DNA of 64,000 nucleotides from Mycobacterium scrofulaceum (GTDB lineage Bacteria; Actinomycetota; Actinomycetes; Mycobacteriales; Mycobacteriaceae). Where the stretch lies: contig NZ_MVIJ01000015.1 of assembly GCF_002086735.1 (NCBI RefSeq), positions 58,386 to 122,385 of the forward strand, given 5' to 3'. The notes below the pieces were generated by a model that made no database searches, was not told the origin of the DNA, and saw only the letters and a program-made list of their open reading frames with translations. Positions within the stretch are counted from its first letter, which is position 1; the number at the start of each line of letters is the position of its first letter. Shown in pieces: positions 8,605-16,912 of the stretch. The translations under genes and the position numbers were made by a program.

Positions 8605-8651
8605 CGCTCGAGCTCCCTTCCAGGCTGCCTCCGGCGCCACCGTCGAGTTCG

Positions 8652-8688
8652 TTTCCGAATCGCAAGTACTTTCCGAATCGCACAGTAC
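8652..8688 (-). repeat. Tandem direct repeat upstream of lipoprotein gene
   Basis: TTTCCGAATCGCA occurs at 8652-8664 and again at 8670-8682, each followed by AGTAC. The two copies are 18 bp apart, nearly two helical turns. Position just upstream of the lipoprotein gene suggests a pair of regulator-binding sites. Confidence 0.5.
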
Positions 8689-8744
8689 ATTGCGCCGGCG
8701 TGGCGCCGGCGTGGCGCCGAAGGCCCCGGGGCTCGATGCTCGGG

Positions 8745-9554
8745 CTAGTCCAGTTGCTCGCGCAGGCAGCGCAGGGTGCCGGCCAGAATGCGGGAGACCT
8801 GCATCTGCGACACGCCGACGCGCTCGGCGATCTGGCTCTGCGTCATCGATTCGAAGAATCGCATGCGCAACACCTCGCGTTCGCGCTCGGGGAGGGCGGC
8901 AACCAGAACGCGCAGTGCTTCCCGGTTGGTGATGTGCTCGATCTGCGGATCGATGCCGCCGACCGCGTCGGCGACCAGCCGGGGCGTGCCCGAGCTGTCG
9001 GTGCCCATCGGCGCGTCCAGGGAATCCAGCCGGTAGGCGTCGCCGGCCACGAGGCACTCCACGATTTCCTCGTGGGAGACCTCCAGCGCCCGGGACAGCT
9101 CGCCCGCGGTGGGCGCGCGGCCCAGTTTTTGGGCGAGGTCGCCGGTCGTCCTACTGATCTGCACATGCAATTCACGCAGCCGGCGCGGTACCCGCATGCC
9201 CCAGCTGTAGTCGCGGAAGTAGCGCCGGACCTCGCCCATCATGGTGGGGACGGCGAAGCCGATGAAGCTGGGACCCTTGTCGGGATCGAAGCGATTGACG
9301 GCGTTCATCAGCCCTACGCGCGCCACCTGGACGAGGTCGTCGAGACCCTCGCCGCGGCGGGCGAAGTGGCTGGCGACATGGTCGGCCAGGGGCAGGCATC
9401 GGGCCACGATCCGTTCGCGCTGACGCGCGTACTCGTGCGACTCGGCCGGCATCGTGCGCAGTTGCACGAACATCTCGACTACGTCGTCGTAGGAGTCGTC
9501 GGCCTTGGTGTCACGGCAGGGGGCTGGTCGGGTGCGAGTGATGACTTCGGTCAT
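8745..9554 (-). CDS. SigF/SigB-family RNA polymerase sigma factor
   Basis: The product (269 residues from the ATG at 9552-9554) is a group 3 sigma factor close to mycobacterial SigF. Region 2 has LPLADHVASHF, DLVQVARVGLMNAVNRFD and SFIGFAVPTMMGEVRRYFRD. Region 3 has PRRLRELH, and region 4 has LPEREREVLRMRFFESMTQ with IAERVGVSQMQVSRI. The frame extends to a GTG at 9605, so the start is uncertain. No anti-sigma gene is adjacent, unlike usual sigF (usfX/rsbW-sigF), so this is probably a paralogue. Confidence 0.88.
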   Translation of the reverse strand: MTEVITRTRPAPCRDTKADDSYDDVVEMFVQLRTMPAESHEYARQRERIVARCLPLADHVASHFARRGEGLDDLVQVARVGLMNAVNRFDPDKGPSFIGFAVPTMMGEVRRYFRDYSWGMRVPRRLRELHVQISRTTGDLAQKLGRAPTAGELSRALEVSHEEIVECLVAGDAYRLDSLDAPMGTDSSGTPRLVADAVGGIDPQIEHITNREALRVLVAALPEREREVLRMRFFESMTQSQIAERVGVSQMQVSRILAGTLRCLREQLD

Positions 9555-9605
9555 CGGCGCACGCGCCCGGTATCGGCGCTGCTGATCCTGAAAGCTTTGG
9601 TGCAC

Positions 9606-10164
9606 AACGGTTTCTGCATTGTTGACTCACTCCTCTGAGTCGTGTGCAGCGAGACATGGCAGCTATGCGCACAGTCGCCTCACTGCACCTCTATCCGTAG
9701 GACCTGGTCGTTTATCCGACGCGCGCACGAGCTACCGAAAGGAGATGACTCGGGTGTTGGTCGCCGGAGTCATATCGAGCTCAGTAGCCGTGCGGCTAAC
9801 TGGCCGCTTTGAGCTAAACGGCGACACGTCCAGAACGGACTTCACAGGTGACTATACGCCTCATCGCCTGCGTCCGCGATGGGCCACCGGTTCCCATCCC
9901 GATTCTTCGCCCAACGGTTTCCGCCGTGTGAACAACCGTGTGGAGAACCGTGCGAACAACCGACATCGCAGCAAACCGTTGACGAAGGCCTCAGCCGGGT
10001 CCCGCCGAGGCCCTGGGCTGGGCGTAACGGCGGGCTTGCGGACTGACCCGCCGGTCGGTGGCAAAGTGAGCGGCACCCCGCGCGGTGCGAGGCCGCGCAG
10101 CGGGCCGACCGCGGCGCGACCACGGCAGGTGGCGGGTCGGCGGGCAGGAAACGGCGCGGATTGC
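9606..10164. other. Intergenic region with short tandem repeats
   Basis: No credible gene is seen here; open frames on both strands lack family features and a consistent ribosome-binding site. It contains three consecutive 12-bp units beginning CCGTG at 9924, 9936 and 9948, and a weak hairpin around 9990-10015 (GGCCTC / GAGGCC). The right border runs into a SigF-type promoter. Confidence 0.5.
9924..9959. repeat. Three tandem 12-bp repeats
   Basis: CCGTGTGAACAA, CCGTGTGGAGAA and CCGTGCGAACAA follow one another directly, with the start of a fourth unit (CCG) at 9960. They lie between the divergent sigma-factor and SDR genes. Confidence 0.55.
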
Positions 10165-10192
10165 GGTTCTCTTTCGGGTGTCGCCTGGGTAC
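10165..10192 (+). promoter_or_regulatory. Predicted SigF-type promoter
   Basis: GGTTC at 10165-10169 and GGGTAC at 10187-10192 are separated by 17 bp. The mycobacterial SigF consensus is GGWWT, 16-17 bp, GGGTAY, so only the last base of the -35 element departs. It points to the SDR gene starting at 10280, and a SigF-like sigma gene is encoded just upstream on the other strand. Confidence 0.6.
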
Positions 10193-10279
10193 TGTTCGCC
10201 TAGTGTTCATCACCGACCTCGCGCGCTCGGTATCCGTTCGATGGCGAGATATGTTCTTGCACAATGCATTCCAAAGTCA

Positions 10280-11179
10280 ATGGCGGTGAGCGGCAGCGGG
10301 CGCCCGCTGGCCGGACGCGGCGTGGTGGTGGCCGGCGGCAGCCGTGGGATCGGCCGCGCGGTCGCCGAGCTGCTCTGCGAACTCGGGGCGGGCGTGGTCG
10401 TCAACGGACGCGACGCCCACGCCGTCGAGGAGACCGTCGCGGCGATCACGGCGTCGGGCGGGCGGGCCAGCGCGTTGATCGGCCCCGCGAACGACGAGCG
10501 CGTCGCCCGGGCATTGGTCGACGACTGCGCGCGCCGGCACGGGCGGCTGGACGCGCTGGTCAACTGCGCCGGCGTCGCCGAGCCGCCCGGTTCCTCGATC
10601 TTGAACGTCTCGCCGGACGATTTCGACCGCCTGATCAGCGCCCACCTCGGCTCGGCGTTCCACACATGCCGGGCGGCGGCGCGGCTGATGGCCGGGCAGG
10701 GCCACGGCGCCATCGTCAACACGAGCTCGGTGGCATTTCTGGGCGACTACGGCGGCACCGGCTATCCCGCGGGCAAGGGCGCCGTGAACGCGCTGACCAT
10801 GGCCATCGCCGCCGAGCTGAAGGCCTGCGGCGTGCGCGCCAACGTGGTGTGTCCCGGGGCCCGGACGCGCCTGTCCACCGGCGCCGAGTACGAAGAACAC
10901 ATCGCGGACCTGCATCGCCGCGGCTTGCTGGACGAAGCGACCATGCGGGCCTCGCTGGACAGCGCCTCGCCGGCCTTCGTCGCCCCGCTCTACGCCTACC
11001 TCGTGAGCGATCTGGCGCGCGACGTGACCGGTCAGATCTTCGTTGCCGCAGGCGGATTCGTCGGTGGCTTCGACCGGCCGTCGCCGCGGCTGCTGGGCTA
11101 CCGCGACCACCACGACTCGCAGCCCTGGTCGGTCGACGAGTTGCATCAGATGATCGGCGCCGCGAAGCCGGCGTCCTGA
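10280..11179 (+). CDS. Short-chain dehydrogenase/reductase
   Basis: The 299-residue protein has the classical SDR features: a GGSRGIG nucleotide-binding loop near the N-terminus, NCAG on strand 4, Ser in NTSSVAF, and YPAGK with the catalytic Tyr/Lys pair. The C-terminus (about 60 residues, GGFDRPSPRLLGYRDHHDS) is longer than in minimal SDRs. The frame is open far upstream; I start at the ATG 10280, just before the Rossmann strand, although the ribosome-binding site is weak and an ATG at 10241 is possible. A SigF-type promoter lies about 90 bp upstream. Confidence 0.85.
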   Translation: MAVSGSGRPLAGRGVVVAGGSRGIGRAVAELLCELGAGVVVNGRDAHAVEETVAAITASGGRASALIGPANDERVARALVDDCARRHGRLDALVNCAGVAEPPGSSILNVSPDDFDRLISAHLGSAFHTCRAAARLMAGQGHGAIVNTSSVAFLGDYGGTGYPAGKGAVNALTMAIAAELKACGVRANVVCPGARTRLSTGAEYEEHIADLHRRGLLDEATMRASLDSASPAFVAPLYAYLVSDLARDVTGQIFVAAGGFVGGFDRPSPRLLGYRDHHDSQPWSVDELHQMIGAAKPAS

Positions 11180-11364
11180 CGCGGCGCCGGGCGGCAGCTG
11201 ACAGCAAAGACGTCGAACGGTGCGGCGGCCGCGCGCGGCCGGGCCGGGCGCCCGGCGCCCCGGGCTACCCCGATTTCGCCACCGGGCCACCGGAAAGTCG
11301 CATGTTATGGGTGTGCGAGGCGGCGCGGCGGCCTACGCTGTGCTGCGAACCGCAGGAGGGCGTC

Positions 11365-12156
11365 TTGACCATGCAACCGAGCCCGCTCGACCCCGTGGCC
11401 AGCGAACGGCTGTCGCACGCGAACAAAGTGTTCACCTCCGACCTGTCGATCAACGAATTCGCCTTGCTGCACGGGGCCGGGTTCGAGCCGATCGAGCTCG
11501 TGATGGGCGTCTCGGTCTACCACGTCGGCTACCAGTTCACCGGTATCCGGCAACAGTCGGAACTGCCCGTGCTCACCGACGCGACCTACCGGGCGCGCTG
11601 GAACGCGATGTCGCGGATGCAGGCGGAGGCCGATTCGCTGGGCGCCGACGGCGTGGTGGGCGTCCGGCTCGAATGGCGTCACCAGGGCGAGGGCGAGCAC
11701 CTCGAGTTCATCGCGGTCGGCACCGCGGTGCGGTACACGCAGAAGCCCGGCGCCTATCGGCGCGCGAACGGTCAGGCCTTCACCAGCCACCTGTCCGGGC
11801 AGGATCTGACCACCCTGCTGCGATCGGGGTTCGCCCCCGTGGCGTTCGTGATGGGTAACTGCGTGTTTCACATTGCGGTGCAAGGGTTTCTGCGCACGCT
11901 CAGCCAGGTGGGACGCAACGCCGAGATGCCGCAATGGACGCAGGGGAGCTATCAGGCCCGCGAGCTGGCGATGTCGCGCATGCAGAGTGAGGCCGAGCGT
12001 GACGGCGGAACCGGTGTCGTCGGAGTGCATTTCGCGATTTCGAACTATGCGTGGGGGCATCACACCGTCGAGTTCTACGTGGCCGGAACCGCGGTGCGCC
12101 GCGGCGGCGAGGCGCAAACGCTGACGCCCTCGTTCGTGTTGCCCATGAGCGATTGA
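11365..12156 (+). CDS. Tandem YbjQ/DUF74-like heavy-metal-binding domain protein
   Basis: The 263-residue protein consists of two homologous halves. Each has a short N-terminal strand segment (FTSDLSINEFALLHGAGFEP and FTSHLSGQDLTTLLRSGFAP), a conserved SRMQ(A/S)EA helix, GVVGV and a terminal VAGTAVR-type strand. This resembles a duplication of the YbjQ/DUF74 heavy-metal-binding fold, though the ligand is unproven. AGGAGG at 11354-11359 is five bases from the TTG at 11365 and eleven from the ATG at 11371, so I use the TTG. The downstream small gene begins 10 bp after its stop. Confidence 0.7.
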   Translation: MTMQPSPLDPVASERLSHANKVFTSDLSINEFALLHGAGFEPIELVMGVSVYHVGYQFTGIRQQSELPVLTDATYRARWNAMSRMQAEADSLGADGVVGVRLEWRHQGEGEHLEFIAVGTAVRYTQKPGAYRRANGQAFTSHLSGQDLTTLLRSGFAPVAFVMGNCVFHIAVQGFLRTLSQVGRNAEMPQWTQGSYQARELAMSRMQSEAERDGGTGVVGVHFAISNYAWGHHTVEFYVAGTAVRRGGEAQTLTPSFVLPMSD

Positions 12157-12166
12157 CGAGCGATTG

Positions 12167-12547
12167 ATGGCGAGCCTCGACCACGAGCGGGTCGGTCACG
12201 CGGTCGGGACGGCGCTGTCCGGTCCCGGGGGAGTCGGGATGGTGCTCAGGGTCTTCTGCGGGGTCCCCGGGGTGGTCTCTCAACCCGCGCGGCGCGGCTT
12301 CTGGCGGTCCCAGGCGGAACGGGTGCAGATCGGCGACTGGCGGTACGAAGTGACCGCCGACGGGCGCCTCAGCGCCGCCCACCTGGTGCGCGGCATCGTC
12401 CTGGCCGAGGAGGTCCTCGCGGCGGGCGCCGTCGGTCCGCACATCGCCCGGGCGCTCGGTCAGCTGGTGGGCAGCTACGGCGCGACGATCGTCCCGAACA
12501 TCGATGCGGCCCTCGACGCCCTCGATGCCGGTTCCGGGCCCCGATGA
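12167..12547 (+). CDS. Conserved hypothetical protein
   Basis: The 126-residue protein has no domain I recognise. Its composition is mixed, with an N-terminal glycine-rich hydrophobic stretch (GPGGVGMVLRVF), a central WRSQAERVQIGDWRYEV segment and a helical C-terminus. There is no signal peptide. It follows the YbjQ-like gene by 10 bp and is probably co-transcribed with it. It converges on an NTF2-fold gene with only 10 bp between the stops. Confidence 0.6.
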   Translation: MASLDHERVGHAVGTALSGPGGVGMVLRVFCGVPGVVSQPARRGFWRSQAERVQIGDWRYEVTADGRLSAAHLVRGIVLAEEVLAAGAVGPHIARALGQLVGSYGATIVPNIDAALDALDAGSGPR

Positions 12548-12557
12548 TCTCGCGCGT

Positions 12558-13031
12558 TCACGGGGTGCCGGGCCGGGTCTGATCGAGGCCCACGACCCAC
12601 CGGCTGAACCGCCAGCTGCCGTCCCGCTTGACGGCGGTGAAGTCGTAGCAGCCGGTCAGGTCGGCGGCGGGCGGACCGCCGTCCCTGATGGCGAAGACCT
12701 GGACGTAGCAGTGCCCGGTCGCCTCGTCGGCGCCCTGGCTGGAGAACCAGAACGAGTTCAGGGCGTGGCGGCGTTGGTTGTTCTCGGCCTTGAACGCCGC
12801 CTTCCTGGCCGCGAGCAGGCTCATCACCGTGTCGATGTCGGCGGACAGCGGCTGGCCCTCGTGCAGCAGCACGAGTTCCGGCGACTCGCTGAACAACTGG
12901 CGGAATTCGTCGAGCCGGTTGTGGTCGTAGGTATAGGCGTAGGCGCCGAACAGGTTGACGATCGCCAACCGGTCGGCGGCGTCGAAGGCCACGCTGCCGG
13001 CGCCCTCGATCGGTTGCCCGTGAACGGCCAC
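12558..13031 (-). CDS. SnoaL/NTF2-like protein
   Basis: The 157-residue protein has the SnoaL-like/NTF2 alpha+beta cone pattern: an N-terminal DRLAIVNLFGAYAYTYDHNRLDEFRQLF, then HEGQPL, ALNSFWFSSQ, and a closing DGSWRFSRWVVGLD strand. The family includes ring-hydroxylating dioxygenase small subunits, isomerases and dehydratases, so the reaction cannot be chosen. The start is GTG at 13029-13031. The cutinase gene lies 22 bp upstream on the same strand. Confidence 0.7.
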   Translation of the reverse strand: MAVHGQPIEGAGSVAFDAADRLAIVNLFGAYAYTYDHNRLDEFRQLFSESPELVLLHEGQPLSADIDTVMSLLAARKAAFKAENNQRRHALNSFWFSSQGADEATGHCYVQVFAIRDGGPPAADLTGCYDFTAVKRDGSWRFSRWVVGLDQTRPGTP

Positions 13032-13053
13032 GAGGGTCAGTGTAAGCGCCGGT

Positions 13054-13716
13054 CTAGAGGCGACCGGCGGCGAAATCGGCCGCCTGGTCGACCATGCCCG
13101 CTTCGACGTACTGCCGGTGCGCAGCGGGGTTCGCGGCGTCCGAACAGATCGGGTCGCCGGGCACGCACAACTCGATGGTCTTGGCCGCGTAGGGTGCGCC
13201 GATCGTCACGGGCGGCTCGTTGATGATGCTCATGAATTGGGTCGATGGCTTCCCGAACAGCGCGACCGCGGCCACGTGGTTGGAAACCTCGGCCGGCATC
13301 GGTTGCAATGCCTGGACGAGGTGGACGCCGTCGGGCACCGCGCTCTCGGTGACGAATCCCATGACGGCCGCGCCCTGGGAGTAGCCGCCGAGGACCATCC
13401 TGGTTCTTGGGCAGGAGGCCGCCATGTGTTCGACGTGCGCGCCCGCGTCGCTGATGCCGTCCACGGCCCTGGGAAAGTCCGTGGTTGCCGGGTAGTCGAC
13501 CGGATACACGCCCAGCGACCTGCCGGCGACGTGCGCGCGCAGGTTGTCGACGAAACTCTGGCCGATACGGCCGACGCCGGGCGGTTCGTTGGTACCGCGG
13601 GCGAACACCACCTCGACATCGGGGCACGGCCCGGCGGCCGCTGGGGGAGCGGCCGGGCACGCCCAAAAGGGCGCCAGCACAGCACAAATCAGACCGCCGG
13701 GGGTATGCGCCTTCAC
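13054..13716 (-). CDS. Cutinase-family secreted esterase
   Basis: The 220-residue protein starts with a signal peptide (about residues 1-28) and carries the cutinase catalytic triad: Ser113 in GGYSQG, Asp188 in CVPGDPIC, and His200 in PAAHRQY. Paired cysteines flank the triad as in mycobacterial Culp proteins. These secreted serine esterases hydrolyse short- to medium-chain esters or phospholipids at the cell envelope. The start is GTG. It lies just upstream of the NTF2-like gene; no lipid-biosynthesis genes are adjacent. Confidence 0.9.
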   Translation of the reverse strand: MKAHTPGGLICAVLAPFWACPAAPPAAAGPCPDVEVVFARGTNEPPGVGRIGQSFVDNLRAHVAGRSLGVYPVDYPATTDFPRAVDGISDAGAHVEHMAASCPRTRMVLGGYSQGAAVMGFVTESAVPDGVHLVQALQPMPAEVSNHVAAVALFGKPSTQFMSIINEPPVTIGAPYAAKTIELCVPGDPICSDAANPAAHRQYVEAGMVDQAADFAAGRL

Positions 13717-13775
13717 ATCGTGATTTTGTCACAAGGTGACAAAGAGCGCGCGTTGTGCGGATGCGGCCGCCCGGG

Positions 13776-14246
13776 TCAGCGCGGTGCGCTCGTGCTGTGG
13801 GGACGCCTGTGCGCGAGAGCGCTGGCGGCGCGCAGCAGGCCGCGAAACGCGTAGGCGGCGGTCACCACGGTCAGGACGATCAGCAGGACGAACATCGGTA
13901 GCCAGTTGCCCCTGCCGTGGTCGACGTCCCACCAGATGATGGTGAACAACACCACGCAGACCAGGAGCACGACGTCGCGCCAGTTCCCTTGGTAGGACAA
14001 CGCCGCCTTGCGCAGCGCCCGGCTCCGGTCCGCGGTATCGATCAGGTCGTCGATGCGGGCGTCGATCGTGCGTTGCAGTTCGGCGCGCCGCGTGCCGGCC
14101 TCCGGCGGCAGCCGGTCCAGCAAGTCCATGTCCTGCTGGATCAGTCCCCGAACGTCGGGGCCCCGGAACTGCCCGGCGGCCACGGCCAGCATCGCGCCGC
14201 CGAAGACGGGGGCACTGTTGAGGGCGATCTGTCCGAGACCCGTCAT
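13776..14246 (-). CDS. Hypothetical membrane protein, two transmembrane segments
   Basis: The 156-residue product has an amphipathic N-terminal half with Arg/Asp-rich helices (LLDRLPPEAGTRRAELQRTID). Two hydrophobic segments follow, DVVLLVCVVLFTIIWW and LPMFVLLIVLTVVTAAYAF. It ends in a basic Arg/His/Ser tail. I do not recognise the family. It is transcribed in the same direction as the cutinase, with 59 bp between them. Confidence 0.6.
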   Translation of the reverse strand: MTGLGQIALNSAPVFGGAMLAVAAGQFRGPDVRGLIQQDMDLLDRLPPEAGTRRAELQRTIDARIDDLIDTADRSRALRKAALSYQGNWRDVVLLVCVVLFTIIWWDVDHGRGNWLPMFVLLIVLTVVTAAYAFRGLLRAASALAHRRPHSTSAPR

Positions 14247-14283
14247 GACCGCTCCTTGAGGTCGTTGCCAACCGTGGCGTGGA

Positions 14284-14955
14284 TCAGGACGCCTTGAAAG
14301 GGCGCCGCCGCGTTCTCGGTGGCTCGGGGGTGTGCAGCGCGTCCATCGCGCGCACCAGCTGTGGATAGGCGATCGCGGGCCCGAGCCAGCGGGTCAGATA
14401 GCGCCGCAGGTCCGCGCCGCCGCGCGGCGGGCGCCCCGGGTCGGCGAGAAACGAATGCAGCACGCGCAGGCTGAACTCGTTCAGTTCGTCCAGACCGGCT
14501 TCATCGAAACCGTGGCTCGCCCAATCGATGTCGTAGCGGTGCAGCATCGACCGGCCGAACGCCAGGGCGGTATCGGAGATGATCGAGACCTTCTGGCCGC
14601 CGCGGTGGCGTTGGCTGAGGACGAATTCGAGCTGGTTGTCGCACGCCAATTGTTCGATGGCGAAGGCCATTCCCTCGGTCATCGCCACGACCGGGTCGGT
14701 CACGCCGTCGAGGTGGGCGGCCATGCGGTCCAGGAAGCCGTCGGCCGACCGCATCGCCGACGCCACCAGCAGCGCCTGCGTTCCGGGGAAGTATCGGTAC
14801 ACGGTCTGCCGGGTGACCCCGAGCGCCCGCGCCACGTCGGCGATCCGCAGCGCAGGGCCGCGTTCGTCGATGATCCTGTCGGCGGCATCCAGGATGCGCT
14901 CGATCGCCTCCTCGTCGGAGGCGGGCGTGTTCCCTGCCCATCCGTGACTGCGCAT
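14284..14955 (-). CDS. TetR-family transcriptional regulator
   Basis: The 223-residue protein carries a TetR helix-turn-helix (ILDAADRIIDERG ... IADVARALGVTRQTVYRYFPG) and a helical ligand-binding domain. It is divergent from the D-aminoacylase-like amidohydrolase starting at 15134, with a 178-bp gap, so it may regulate that gene. The ligand is unknown. Confidence 0.85.
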   Translation of the reverse strand: MRSHGWAGNTPASDEEAIERILDAADRIIDERGPALRIADVARALGVTRQTVYRYFPGTQALLVASAMRSADGFLDRMAAHLDGVTDPVVAMTEGMAFAIEQLACDNQLEFVLSQRHRGGQKVSIISDTALAFGRSMLHRYDIDWASHGFDEAGLDELNEFSLRVLHSFLADPGRPPRGGADLRRYLTRWLGPAIAYPQLVRAMDALHTPEPPRTRRRPFKAS

Positions 14956-15133
14956 CTAACGACCGGCAAACCCGTAGTCGGTGATCCCCACAGCTGGATC
15001 ATAGCGGCTGGATGTGCGAGATCATCGCTGGTTGACGCGCCGCGACCGCCTCGGTAGCGCGGGAAGACACTTCGCGAACTATGTATGATCACTGCGGGTC
15101 GTGAGGGCCCCGGCGCGGCAGAAAGGCCGAACA

Positions 15134-16894
15134 TTGCAGTACGACACGGTGATCATGAACGGCCGGTGGTTCGACGGGACGGGTGCGCCGTCGGCGCGCC
15201 GGAACATCGGGGTGCGCGACGGCCGGGTCGCCACCGTCACCCCGGAACCGATCGAGGGCACCGAGGTCATCGATGCGGCGGGTCAGTGGGTGATCCCGGG
15301 CATCATCGACATCCACACCCACTACGACGTCGAAATCCTCTGCGAGCCCGAGCTTTCCGAGTCGTTGCGGCACGGCGTGACCACCGTGATGCTCGGATCG
15401 TGTTCGTTGTCCACGGTCTATCTGGACAACGTCGATGCCGGCGACATCTTCGGAAGGGTCGAGGCGATTCCCCGGCGCCACGTTATCGAGCACCTGGATG
15501 CCGCCCGCTCGTGGGCCAATCCCGCGGAGTATGTCGCCGCGCTCGAGGGGCGGAACTTGGGCCCCAACGTGGCGGCTTTCATGGGCCACTCCGACATGCG
15601 CGCCGCCACGATGGGCCTGGACCGCGCGACCCGCGGGGACGTCCGGCCCTCCGCTGCCGAGCTGGCGCGGATGGAGTCCATGCTCAACGACGCGCTCGAC
15701 GAGGGATTCCTCGGGATGTCATCGCAACAACTACTGTTCGACAAGCTCGACGGCGAGATCTGCCGGTCGCGCACCCTGCCGTCCACGTACGCCCGGCCGC
15801 GCGAGCTGCGCCGGCTGAACGCAATCCTGCGGCGGCGCAACAAGATCCTGCAGTCGGGACCGGACATCAAGAATCCGCTGTCGGTGGTGTCGCAGCTGGC
15901 GACGTCGCTGGGATTCGGCCGCCCCCGGTTGAAGACCAGCCTGCTCTCGGCGGCCGACATCAAGGCCATCCCGCCGGTGATTCACCTGATGGACCGGCTC
16001 GCCCGGGTGGTCAACACCCTCGGCGGCGACTTCCGCTGGCAGCACCTGCCGGTGCCGTTCGAGGTCTACGCCGACGGGATCTCGCTGGTGGTGTTCGAGG
16101 AGTTCGGCGCCGGCGCCGCGGCCTTGCACCTGCAGGGCGAGATCGAGCGCAATCGGCTGATGCGCGACGAGGACTATCGCCGCTGGTTCCGCGAGGACTA
16201 CGACAAGAGGTTCGGGCCCCGGGTGTGGCACCGGGACTTCTTCGACGCCGAGATCGTGGCCTGCCCGGACGCGTCGGTCGTCGGCAAGTCCTTCGGGCAA
16301 GTGGGGCTGGACCGCGGCGGGCTGCACCCGGTCGACGCGTTCCTCGACCTGGTGGTGGAGCACGGGGAGAGGCTGCGCTGGCGCACCACGATCTCCAATC
16401 ACCGTCCCGAGGTGCTCAGGAAGTTGGCCCGGAGCGACACCGTCCAGATGGGCTTCTCCGACGCCGGTGCCCACCTGCGCAACATGGCCTTCTACAACTC
16501 GGGACTTCGCCTGCTGCGGCACGTCCACGAGGCCGAGAAGCGCGGCGCGCCGTTCATTTCGGTCGAGCGGGCCGTGCACCGGCTCACCGGCGAACTCGGG
16601 TCGTGGTACGGGATCGACGCCGGCACCCTGCGCGAAGGGGACCGCGCCGACATCGTCGTGATCGACCCGGCGAAGCTCGACGGTTCGCTGGATCGCTACG
16701 CCGAGCATCCGGTGCAGTCCTACGGCGGGTTGTCGCGGATGGTCAACCGCAACGACGACACGGTGAGCGCCGTGCTCGTGGGCGGGCGGTTCGCGTTCGG
16801 CAAGGGCGAGGCCGCGCCGGCGCTCGGCAACGAGAAGTTCGGCCGGTTCCTGCGGGCCGGCCAGCCATCGAGGAGCCTGACACCGGTCGCTTGA
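15134..16894 (+). CDS. D-aminoacylase / N-acyl-D-amino-acid deacylase-like amidohydrolase
   Basis: The 586-residue protein matches the D-aminoacylase branch of the amidohydrolase superfamily. It has an N-terminal small beta domain (YDTVIMNGRWFDGTG), the metal motif DIHTHYD with His61 and His63, and a late FSDAGAHLRN containing the catalytic Asp. The C-terminal beta domain has EGDRADIVVIDP. I choose the TTG at 15134 because AAAGG lies 8 bases upstream; a GTG at 15101 is also in frame. Family substrates include N-acyl amino acids, dihydropyrimidine-like rings and lactones. A divergent TetR gene suggests inducible expression. Confidence 0.82.
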   Translation: MQYDTVIMNGRWFDGTGAPSARRNIGVRDGRVATVTPEPIEGTEVIDAAGQWVIPGIIDIHTHYDVEILCEPELSESLRHGVTTVMLGSCSLSTVYLDNVDAGDIFGRVEAIPRRHVIEHLDAARSWANPAEYVAALEGRNLGPNVAAFMGHSDMRAATMGLDRATRGDVRPSAAELARMESMLNDALDEGFLGMSSQQLLFDKLDGEICRSRTLPSTYARPRELRRLNAILRRRNKILQSGPDIKNPLSVVSQLATSLGFGRPRLKTSLLSAADIKAIPPVIHLMDRLARVVNTLGGDFRWQHLPVPFEVYADGISLVVFEEFGAGAAALHLQGEIERNRLMRDEDYRRWFREDYDKRFGPRVWHRDFFDAEIVACPDASVVGKSFGQVGLDRGGLHPVDAFLDLVVEHGERLRWRTTISNHRPEVLRKLARSDTVQMGFSDAGAHLRNMAFYNSGLRLLRHVHEAEKRGAPFISVERAVHRLTGELGSWYGIDAGTLREGDRADIVVIDPAKLDGSLDRYAEHPVQSYGGLSRMVNRNDDTVSAVLVGGRFAFGKGEAAPALGNEKFGRFLRAGQPSRSLTPVA

Positions 16895-16912
16895 GCCTTG
16901 CCGCGCAGCGGT

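Noticed and set aside
9619..10264. Open frames on both strands between sigma and SDR genes
   Set aside because: Low-complexity Arg/Ser/Pro sequence that crosses repeats and the SigF-type promoter; no family features.
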